The notes beneath the pieces are model-generated. The model was given only the letters and a program-made list of their open reading frames with translations, did not search any database and was not told the origin of the DNA. From Mytilisepta virgata (lineage: Eukaryota; Mollusca; Bivalvia; Mytilida; Mytilidae), in the NCBI GenBank assembly GCA_028015205.1, contig CM051511.1, positions 7,874,001-7,938,000 on the forward strand: 64,000 nucleotides of DNA. The letters run 5' to 3'. Below are positions 35,590 through 46,800 of the stretch, piece by piece. Each line of letters starts with the position of its first letter. Position 1 is the first letter of the stretch. A program made the position numbers and the translations under genes.

Positions 35590-36762
35590 ATGAATTACAC
35601 ATTTCGTCCAATGTTTGACACAAACTGTACTTTTCATAATTATACCTACAACGTCTCTTCATCAGAATACCTGAACTGTGATGCCCAAAATACTACCAAT
35701 AGTTCAAATCTTACTCAACACAATTCAACAGATGAACCACCAATTTGCCAAGGCGGTACCAGGTATGGCCATTTTTTACCTGTACATACATCACTTATTT
35801 TTGTTGGGACAATATTAGCACTTATTATTATCATTTTGAATGGAATACTTATATCAATTCTTCTTCGTAAAAATAACATTACGGCTATAAACATTTTATT
35901 ATCTGCTTTAGGATTCTGTGACGCGTGTTGTGCGATTTTGCTGTTTCTTCCTTTCTTCATTGGATATGTGATAGATGAGGTACCAGTTACCAAGTACACC
36001 ACCGGATTCATTCCTGGAATGGCGTATGTTTATATTGACTTCCCTTTTTGCATTATCTTCGACTGGACGTTTATTACGCTGGCTGACACGTTTCATACGA
36101 TGTCCATGTGGGTGACCACCTTTTTGGGACTTTTAAAAGCCCTCGTTTTGATGTTTCCTTTGCAAAGTAGAATGTATTTTAAAGGAAAAATTGCAAGAAT
36201 CGCCTGCACTATCATTTGTCTCTTTTCCATAGGAATATATGCACCATTTGCCGTGACGAAGTCTTTTACTAGATCAACCAATGACGTGTGTTGCTTTCAA
36301 AACGAGTTTGGGGACCAATACCGAAAAACATTTGAATGGATCATAACAATTACCTACGCTGTTTCCTTTTCCGTCTTGATTTTATCAACAATTTACATTT
36401 GCTTAACTTTAACAATAAATAGAACAAACATCAGAAAAGCCGAAAATGCCCGGATACAGGAAAGAAATCGCAGGGCAGCTGTGATTGTTGTAGTAATAGT
36501 AGTAATTTATCTTACGTCAGAAGCTATATCCGCTCTGTGTTTTTTCTCATCTACTTTCATAAATTCGTGGGACTGGTGTATCTTCAGCTTTTATCAATAT
36601 CAACAATTGATTATGTTACTTGGTTTTGCCTCGAATTTTTTCATCTATTGGTGTATGAGCCAAGATTTAAGAAAACAAGTGTATAATTACATATATATTT
36701 GTTTCCGGATTAAAAGGAAAAGAAAGACTTCATCAAGTACAAAGCATTCTACAATTTCGTAA
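35590..36762 (+). CDS. Intronless seven-transmembrane receptor (peptide-GPCR-like), paralog 2
   Basis: 390 residues from the ATG at 35590. The glycosylated N-terminus (about 65 residues; sequons at N2, N12, N17, N21, N34, N37, N40, N45) is followed by seven helices at about 68-92, 98-126, 154-190, 201-221, 249-272, 296-319 and 336-356. It shares with the 20.3 kb gene the words VGTILAL/IGTILAV, LGFCDACCA/LGFSDACSA, FPLQSR, YAPF-VTKSF, ILS-IYICL-LT, QERNRR and SNFFIYW/SNFIIYW, so the pair are clear paralogs. It also lacks DRY and NPxxY in standard form. A conserved Cys atop TM3 (C154) and C234/C235 in loop 2 suggest the usual disulfide. The tail is short and basic (RIKRKRKTSSS), with serine/threonine sites. 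The ligand is unknown; the closest general type is FMRFamide/myosuppressin or Srw-like. No introns. Confidence 0.87.
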   Translation: MNYTFRPMFDTNCTFHNYTYNVSSSEYLNCDAQNTTNSSNLTQHNSTDEPPICQGGTRYGHFLPVHTSLIFVGTILALIIIILNGILISILLRKNNITAINILLSALGFCDACCAILLFLPFFIGYVIDEVPVTKYTTGFIPGMAYVYIDFPFCIIFDWTFITLADTFHTMSMWVTTFLGLLKALVLMFPLQSRMYFKGKIARIACTIICLFSIGIYAPFAVTKSFTRSTNDVCCFQNEFGDQYRKTFEWIITITYAVSFSVLILSTIYICLTLTINRTNIRKAENARIQERNRRAAVIVVVIVVIYLTSEAISALCFFSSTFINSWDWCIFSFYQYQQLIMLLGFASNFFIYWCMSQDLRKQVYNYIYICFRIKRKRKTSSSTKHSTIS

Positions 36763-39700
36763 ATTAATTTAAAATTGCCATTGTTGTGTTTATTATGAAA
36801 AACTTGTGTTTTGTGGAAATCGTTTGAATTTGTAATGTTGTTGCTATTTTCATATTTTGATATATATTGATGTATCTCTGTAAGAATACATATATTATAC
36901 ACTCTTTATCATTTTGAATGCAATCATATTTTACCACCCTAATGACATTTTTCAATCAAACAGTTATCCAGCATAGTTTACATATCAAAATCAAATATGT
37001 GTTTAGATTTGGGAAAACCAATTAAGCTTTTACCATCATATCAGATCCATAATTTAACTATGTTTCATGTCGGTTATTTATATATAAAAACCAAATAAGA
37101 CATTCCAATGACTCTCACATTAGCTAATGTTGAACACAAACATGAAGCATTTATTAGGGTACAAAAATACATCTTACAATTGCATTATAATTTGTAATAA
37201 TTTAATATTGGATATAACACGTCATTTGATTGGTAAAATTTTTTCGTCTATCATATCATAGACTAAATTTATGTTCTCACTATGACATCATGAAAGGGAA
37301 TCCCAACGTTTTAGATGTCAAAACAACCATTGGAATTAAAGTATAAGGATTGACTGTAATTTTGTTTTTAGTCTATTCGAAATAACTTCAATACACATTG
37401 TGCACACTTATTAGTGTACACCACATGATTAGGGTTATTTCTTCATAGACTGAAAAAAAATTAAGATCAATCCTTAAATAAAAAACTTCATATCTTTCCA
37501 TTCGTGGAATTATTATGAAGTCAGGACAAGTATAACGTTAATAGGCGTATATGATACCCTCGTTGACTTGTATTAAGATACGCTTGCCTTACTATTTCTT
37601 CCTCCTGAATTTGTGTTAAATCTCCTTTGTACATAGCTCTATCCTTAGATGTTTTGTCCTTACCCTAATATACTTGATTTTTTTTAAATTAGTCCCTCAA
37701 CGATTTGGATTATTTTTTTTCAATTTTGTTTTAAAACATTTCAGTACAACTGATTATTCGAAAATCGACGAAATGTACGCATTTATGCATCTGAATTGGC
37801 ATCATAGAATTTCTTATTTCTGTTATTGGACTTATGAATGATCTGACATCTGAATACTACTTTAATACTAGCGGTTAGAAAATTTGATCATTTATTAATA
37901 AATATTTATCTAATTACAATGTACATAATATTATATATTTAATATTTTAAATAGCAAACAATAACATATGGCACCTTAACACCACTCTACTCAACAAGAC
38001 TGTCCCTTCTATTATACAATAACAAAATATTAAAACATTAAAATTTTGTATTTATAGTTATACTTTTAATGTAAATTTGTAGCTAATTTGAGTTCATTTT
38101 TAATGTTTTGACATGTGTAAGCAGAAATTTTTTTTTCTGTTCTGATAATACCTTCATTGTCAGCAAAATTGTATAAATATAAGGAAAGCATTACAGAATG
38201 CAAAAACTACAACTTTGTTATCTATGAGAACAACTAAAATAAACTAGTGGGCTAGAATTATATTGTGCATTTTACATATAACTAAAACATCAAGAAACCA
38301 CACAGATTTAAAAATTTTGTCTTATCTGTCTTACTTTCATTTTGTGTAAAAATCACTCAAAAGTATAATGTAATTTTTACAATTTTTTAAAGCCAAATAA
38401 TCACTTGAAGAAAGAGTTCAGTTTCTTTTACAAACTATTCTCTTTGAATTTTGAATTAAAAAATCATGTGCTCTGATCTTTTGGCATTTTTATTTTGATC
38501 TCAAAAACAGTATCATTTTCAAGGTAAAATCATATAATGCCATATTAAACACCCTTTCTGTCATTTTGTTACAAAATGATTTCAAATTGCCTATTGTCAC
38601 TTTCGTTTAATAATATAATTTATCCCTCCAGATATATAGGTCAAAAATAAAAAGACAAGTCTGAGACCAGAAACAAATTTTTTTAAAAATATGTAGTAGG
38701 TGCATGTACTTGTATATAATATTTCTATGTGTGGAATATTTGTTACTTCAAAGCAAGCCATATATGACTTACTGTTGTTCAGTTGCTAGCAAAAGTATTG
38801 AGTTTATGTCATAAAGCTAATTTCAAAATTGTATAAGAACAATAACATTATTATGAATTACTATTATATATACATATTTACATCACTTATATCTCTAACG
38901 CATAATAATTGCTAATGCAATATTTTCACATTATTTTGCTTTATTGCAAAATTTCGTTGTGATTCGATGTAATATTATTTCCTTATATTATGTTGGTTTT
39001 TTTTTTGTATTCTAGTATAGCTTCAAAACTAATTTTCAATCTCCTTCATAACCAACATTTGATCGCAACAGATTTGGCAACCATACTTCACAAGGCAACT
39101 CTATCATCGAATCACATTTCCCACATTTTGAAATACTCAGCCTATTGTAAACAATTAGCCATAACCAATTGTTATGAATTAGAGAAATAAATGGTCATGT
39201 CCATAAAACAATGAACTATCACGTTTAATTAATATATAACGACTTCAAATGACGCTAGGCACAGCACTTCAAAAGACATTAATTGTAAATAACATATCTT
39301 TACCAAATATTTAGTGGCACAGTCGACGTTCTGGAAAAAAGCTCACCTAGCGTTATCTGATGTGACTATAATATATACAAACTAAAACAGAGGTAGAAAA
39401 TGTCTTTACATACAACAACAACAACATCTGAAACAGAATATAATTAACAAAGCACCGGTAGGCTATTTCCTTTCAATTATAATTAAAACAAGCTGTTGTT
39501 AACATGCCGTCGTTTTTTTCATAACTTTTGTAAAAGATCACTATATTTAGAAATAACCCCGTTAAATCTGTTTTTTACATTTAATTATTACAAAATATAG
39601 ATGTGACAATGTTCTCAGATTTTTGTCCACCAGGAAGTTTTTACTTAAAAGTAATAGTAATTGTCTAAATTTAAGATTGTTGAAAAAAACTCAGCAGTAT

Positions 39701-40560
39701 AAAAACTCTCTCTAATAGACATTCCCACTTTATACAGTCATACAAATATATTTTACATGCAACAATCTTACTCTAATTACTACATTCAGTCATATAAAAT
39801 ATTCGTACATCAGCAAACTCTGATCGATATTCAGCCAGATAAAAGTTGACATTTTAACTTCGCGGACACACTCAACCGTCTAAACATTCTAAAGTTTGAA
39901 ACCATATTAATTACCTGATAAAAACATTTTCTTTTTGATATTTTATTATTATCAGATAGAGTATACCGAACGAGTACAAAAAATAATAATTGAGATAACA
40001 GGAAAGGTCAACAATGGGTCGCCCATCTTTAACAGAACCCAAATAACATCTTTCCGGATAAAAATCAACATCTACCACTAAAGACAAACATGAAATCAAA
40101 ATGCAGTCAGCATAGTCTCACTTTATACAGACACTTTGTGAACATTGTGCAATTGACATTTATACAAGTGTAACCAATTACTAGTATATTAATAAAACAA
40201 ACTCTAAATAGCGTTCTTTCTTTGCTCGTGCAAAAGATAATGTATTGGGTTACTTTGGGTTATGTTCTACATGTAAAATAATTCCATTATCAGCTAGGTA
40301 AGGAGATTCTACAAATGTTCGACGTATAAAAAAGTTGAATATTTCTGATTGATATCCCATAATGTCAAACATGTGACAGTTAACTTTCATACTTATCATA
40401 CAAAATTAATTTATGCCTGATTATACCTAACAATTTATATTGAAGATAAAAACTGTCAACTATCTATCATCATGTGCGACCGGCTAAATCGTTCAAAACC
40501 ATCCATTTGGTTTAAAACATAAACGAATATTTTCCATCACAGATAAAATGTCGTTTTAGA
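36763..40560. other. Unassigned AT-rich intergenic region
   Basis: No coding exon recognised between receptor 2 and the 3' end of the synaptotagmin gene. Contains a small TIR element (37344-37476) and one dispersed-repeat fragment (39985-40055). Confidence 0.4.
37344..37476. mobile_element. Small 'TAAGGATTGACTG' TIR element, copy 1
   Basis: Inverted ends TAAGGATTGA / TCAATCCTTA. Internal words TTATTCGAAATAA-like, TGTGCAC and CATAGACTGAAAAAA recur in the second copy at 47046-47197. Confidence 0.5.
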
Positions 40561-40565
40561 TAACT

Positions 40566-40873
40566 TCAAGCTTGAATTTTGTGCCATGATGTCACTTGTT
40601 TCCTTGGACACTGAATCATTTCCATCCAATGCGCATGCGCATCTGCATCTAAATTTGGTCCAACATAAACACGACCTATTAATCTATGATCCTCTTTAAT
40701 CTTTCCAGCATGTAGTATTGATACCCTGAAATAAACACTGCCAAGCTTTTGACTGGGAACGTCGAAGGCAAAGGTTTCGTCAAATTCAGGGTTTAATTCA
40801 CCCTTTTTTATAATTGTTTTACTTTTCTTTAAATGTCTACCATCAAACATTAATGCAACTCTGGCATACGCAT
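40566..40873 (-). CDS. Synaptotagmin exon 5 (end of C2B, stop)
   Basis: Acceptor TATATTTCAG|AT; encodes DAYARVALMFDGRH, KKSKTIIKKGELNPEFDETF, GRVYVGP and TSWHKIQA, then TGA at 40566-40568. KKSKTIIKK is the polybasic strand of C2B. Confidence 0.85.
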
Positions 40874-43800
40874 CTGAAATATAAAACAAATATTTAGCAA
40901 AATTCAAAAATAATAGAATTACTAAGGGTTCAATCCTTGTATTGCACATGGTAGATCTCCTTAGCTGAAATTTGGCTTCCTATTTCGGTATTATTGGTTA
41001 TGAGTATTTCTTGTTTTAACATAAGTTTGGTTTTTGGTCTTCCAAATGTTTCGGTTTTAATGCTGCTGATGAGAGGTAACTCCTTGAAATGCGTCGTATA
41101 CAGCATAGTATAAATTTACTATATCTAATATTAGTATCTTTGGATTGTTATTTTATAAAACAAGTTTTGCTGAATTATATAAGTCGTGGAAGACGATGAT
41201 GCTGCTTAACATGCCAATAAAATAATACACACTCTGATAACAATGGTTAACAGGCACTTTTCTGTATCAACAATTAAAAAAAAGGGATAACAGGAAAAAT
41301 CAAAGAGGGGAAAATAACATAAAAGAGCACAATACATAAACAGAGAAACAAAAGATAGTCAAGATAGTAAAAAACTTGGCACAGACACTCATTGGTAGTG
41401 AAGATAAACTCCCCTCTTATCTATACTGACACTCTAGTATATAAAACACACTATAAAAGCTATATTTGGCTATACAAATTATTTTAAACAACAAAATGGA
41501 TAACAGGAAAGGTCAGCAAGGACATACCAATCAATCAAAGCAACCCATCTTACAGAACGCCGGATAAAAAAATAACATAAAAGAGAACAAAACACAAACA
41601 TTAACACAACAGAGTCACTGAATAGTTGTGGTGTTATGGCGGTTTTATGGGTACCCAAACCTCCCCCTTATCTATCCTGACACTCTGGTGTATAAAACAC
41701 ACTATAAAAACACTATAAATATAGTATGATTAACAACAAGGTGACCCATTGCTAGAACTGAAAATCAGAGTGGACGGTACATTATTTAGATAGCAGGGTC
41801 AGAATATGCTCGGATAACTGTAAAACTAGCTAAGCCTCTCATAGCTACAGGCCGGAGTCTGTCGTTCTAGTAAACAAGAAAATTTGAAATAAAACTTCCA
41901 TAAAGGGTTTAATGCTATCTCGTCATAGAGTCCAAAAGAAATCGGCAGTATTCGTGAGAGCCAGTATGAATATAAAGTCTTGAAGCTATTGGGGGAAAGA
42001 TCAATTTTTACTGAATTGCACATAGTTTCATATTTGTAGCTCTTACTGTGAAAATAGCTTAAGTAACTACAGTGGGTTACTAGCAGACTTTTGCATTTAT
42101 TCGCGATATTACAGTAGAAACTAGGTCGGGAAAACCCGTTCATGGGAAGCTGGATATTTAGGTAAAAGATATTGATATCTATTAAAAAACTTTTTAAAAG
42201 CATTAAGCAGGTAGTGTAATCTATAACCCTGTCTTAAAAGTTTTAAGTAATCGTTAGGTTTCGCTCGTTAAAATCTTCTAGCCGATTGCAAATTCGTGCA
42301 AAACGTACAAGCTGTGATATATACACGCCATATGATAGCTCCACATTCACGTCTCCATCAAGAAAGGGAAGTTAGTAATTGTAAAATTAAAATCGTCCCT
42401 TTTATCATAAATTTTAGTACGTATCTCTCCATTTTCGATGTTTATATTTGAATATCAAAATTGCACGAGTATCACATTTATGAACAAGCACATCCAATAC
42501 TGGTAAACAACAAAAAAAAGGTGAAAAGTACTTTTGTTGCTGTTATTCATGCTGAGAGTTGGTGATAGATCTTCAAAACACATAAATATGTTCTCGTCAT
42601 TGTTTGCTTCTGGGTCGTGTGGAAACATTTCCATGATTATTTATATTAAAAATGAAAAAGTATGATAGTCATTTACAGTTACCTGTTGTATTGTCTTGTT
42701 TATTCATAGGACGGAGTCCACGTACTTTTACAACTGTTAAGTATAACTTTTCAGCTGTAGGTAAATAATTTAACCCTATTGATACATCTCCAACATCTTC
42801 CTACAAAAAATAAAAAAATAGCATACACATATTAGACTTATTCTGTGCTAAGAAGATTAAATACAAAACCGACTAGACCCATCCAACTTTTTCTCCTTGT
42901 CCTAAATTGGAAATATATAAGAATGAATGATATGATATGATAGGTAAACAATGAGATATCATTTACAAAAGACATAAAAAAAACTTTACTGGAAAAACAA
43001 CAAAGAATGCACAAACACGTAAATCAACGGAATAAGCATAGTTTAAGATTTTGTAGACGAATTTGTATGAAATATTATGTCTTGGGGGATTTTTTGTGAT
43101 TTGTTGTTAAAAACAGCTGTCTTTCAAGGGTGGGGGCAATTGCTGATCGTCTTCGTTTGTTCAACTGAAAGGGAAACACGAACTACAACCTCTAGATTCA
43201 ATCAAAATAATGTCATGATTACTACTGAAATCTTATTCATTTAGGCTACAGTGTGATTTTAACCCTAAATTTGTGATCGATATTTCAACTTACATCACAA
43301 GGAGGATGAAGATTTTCAGAACACTCAACACTTTCTTTTTCCACTAAATTCAGCTTTTTCAATGTTATTGTCGCTTCTCCAAGAATTATATGACGTGAAT
43401 ATTTATCCAGATCGCAAAGTTGGAGTTTTACCGTATATAATTTGACATCGTCCTTTTCAATAGGAACCACAAATAGTTCATTAAAAGTAGGAGTATCATT
43501 GTGTTTTTTCATTTTTGTTCGAATTTCTATATGTAAATTATTTATCACATGATCTTTGCTGAGACTGAAAAACTGATATGGCACACGATAAAAGCGCACG
43601 CGCACATAAGGTGAAATAACCGCATTTGTGTCACTAAGTATCATGTCTGTCACTTGCAGGATATTTAGAATTAATTTTCCATCATTTGTATCGTATCTCA
43701 TTGTAAATTGTAGATTTCCTTTTAGTAAAGATAACTTATGGTCGGCGACGTCACCGTTTGGTACGCTCAAGCTTCGTTTCTGTATTACCCCATCTTTCCA

Positions 43801-46800
43801 CTGAGCCTGGAAAATTAAAAAAATTCAAATGGTTAGTTCTTTCTGAATTTTTTTTTTCACGAGGTGCTTTATGTTTCTTGATGGATTGTTCTTGTTAATG
43901 TCGTATCGCATCCGTATCGTATCTAATCACGTATTATTATCAAAATATTTGGAAAATAAGCCGTAAATTTAGTAAACTAGAGGCTCTCAAGAGCCTGGAT
44001 TTAACTTTTCACCTTGAGCAGACCTAAAAATTTAAGTGTTGCAGTCAATTTGGCTGGTTTTTCTATAGGATTCTATGTTAAACTAATTTCAGCTGTGGCA
44101 GTCATCTTGATTGACAGTCCAGGTCAACGGATATATTTCTAAAAGGGAACCATCTAAGGACCATTTCTGCTAAGTCTTGTTCCAACTGGCTAAGCTGTTT
44201 CAGACAAGAAGATTTTTAAATGAATTTTCCTATAGGGTCCAATATTTAACTAAGTTCGGTGTGGCAGCCATTTTGGTTGACAATCCGGGTGATCGGACAC
44301 ATTTCTGAAAGAGGACCTCCTAAGGACCAATGCTGCCAAGTCTGGCTCCAAAATGTTAAGTGGTTTCAGACAAGAAGATTTTTCAATGAATTTTTCCATA
44401 GGGCCCTATGTTAAACAAAGTTCGGGTGTGGCGGCCATCTTGGTTGACAGTTTGGGTCATAGTACAAAATTCTGAAAGAGGACCATCTAAGGACCATTGC
44501 TACCAAGTCTATTTCTAATTGGCTAAGTGGTTTCAGACGAGAAGATTTTTGAGTGAATTTCCCATAGGGTCCTATGTTAAACTAAGTTCTGCTCTAGCGG
44601 CCATCTTGGTTCACAGTCCACGAAATCATTGGACATATTCTAAAAGAGAACCTCCTAAGAACCATTACTGCCAACTTTGGTTCCAACTGGCCTTGTAGTT
44701 TCATATAAGAAGATTTTTGAAATTCATCCCCCCCCCCTTTTTCTATTTTTAGTAACAGCAGCCATAACAGTTGGAAGTCGGGGATGCCCGACATAAATTT
44801 GGAAGGGGGCCATCCAAGGACCATTCCACCAAAGTTTGGTCTCAATTGGCCCAGTGGTTTGAGAGGAAAAGATCTTTAAAGGAAAGTTTACGCTGGATGC
44901 CGTCTTTAAAGGGCAAAAACTCCTATAAGGGGTCAATCAATGATTTTGGTCATGTTGACTTATTTGTAGATCTTACTTTGTTGAACATTTTTTTTTTTTG
45001 GTTGTTTACAATTTGTCTTTATCTATAATAATATTCAAGATAATAACCTAAAACTGCAAAATTTCCTTAAAATTAGCAATTCAGGGGCAATAACCCAACA
45101 ATTGGTTGACTGATTAGTCTGAAAATTTCATGACAGGTAGATCTTGACCTGATGCACATTTTTAACCCATGTCAGTTTTGCTCTAATTGCTTTAGTTTTA
45201 GAGATATAAGACAAAAACTGCATTTTACCCCTATGTTCTATTTTTAGCCATGTCGGCCATGTTGGTTGTAGGCGGGGTCATCGGACACATTTTTTAAACT
45301 AGATACCCTAATGATGCTTGTGGCCAAGTTTAGTTCAATTTGGCCCAGTAGTTTCAGAGGAGAAGATTTTTGTAAAAGTTAACGGACGACGACGGACGCG
45401 GGACGACGGACGACAGACGCCAAGTGATGAGAATATCTCACTTGAAGTTGACCCTTCGGGTCAGGTGAGCTAAAAATAAATGTTTGATATAGTAGTTTAT
45501 CAGATCACAAACTAATATTCGTAGCTGTTGTTACTTTTCCTAAAATATACATGACGTGGTCAGAATTATACGTTTAATGCAGAAGCCCTATTAAATATAG
45601 GATGGGATATGTATACGGTTACACCGGTGACCAGAACCTTAATGTTAATAAATGTTAATGAAATAAAAAACTCATCAAAGTTTAATAAGTATTTTCTGTT
45701 GGTATTAACTTTCTTCAAGAAATGTATCATTATAATTAAATAAACCTAATACTTTGATTGGGACAGGTTTAATTTCGATAATACTGCCCAAGAAATCAGG
45801 AAGTGTGCCACTGAATTTTGTAATAATTTGTTAAATTCAAAGATGGACAAGCTTTGTGAAAATAAGAAATTTAAATTATTTATATAAATATATTAAATGC
45901 AATGATAAAATAGGGTGGATGGAAACATGCCTCTTATACCACAATATTAAAAATAGAATACTAATTACAAAGTTCAGAAAAAGTGAACACCCTCTCTTAA
46001 TAGAAGTGGGAAGATATACAAAGATACCCAGTGATAACAGGAAGTGTCCAGTCTGTAAGATATTTGACAATGAAAATATTTTTTTTTCTCACATGTAATA
46101 TAAATAAAAATTTGAGAAGTATTCTTCTTGATAAACTAAAAGATGTAAACAATATATCCTCTGATACTTTGATTGATAAGTAACACCCACTGATTTCAAG
46201 ACAGTATGTGTTTTATTAAAACAGTCATTAGAACTGAGGAGGGAAGACCCTACATACCAGAAGAAATAAGATGTAAACTATTTTTTTAAGATGTAAGATA
46301 CTGTTGTGTTTTTATGTATGTATATCTCATTGTAATGTGTTATTTTTTGTATATGCCTAACCCTGAGTGGGTCTATTTGAATTAATAAAGTTAATATAAT
46401 TTCTTTAATGGTTGCTTTCAACTAACAACCAACACCAACCTTTGTGATTGATCGCCCAATAGTACATGTCGTATATAAACAACTAGAAAAAATTCATGAT
46501 TACATAATTATGTGTCATTTTCGTATTTATATATCGCTTGAATATCATTACCCTTTTCATTTCTATGATGCTTGGACCACTGGAATCCGAAAACTCGGAT
46601 GACTCTCGCACAGACCCAAGACGCATGCGTGGTGAGAGAGGCATAGATTCTGATACAGGACTTTGACTTTCATTAGATGTTGATCCATATCCTTGGGCTG
46701 TTTCGTGTCCTTGAAAAGAAATCAATTATGTCATAAACAGAAATTTAGTATTATATAATCAAGTTTACTTAATACTGGGACATTGACCTGTCGTCATAGT

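Noticed and set aside
36687..36955. Minus-strand ORFs antisense to the 3' end of receptor 2
   Set aside because: Shadow frames in AT-rich 3' flank.
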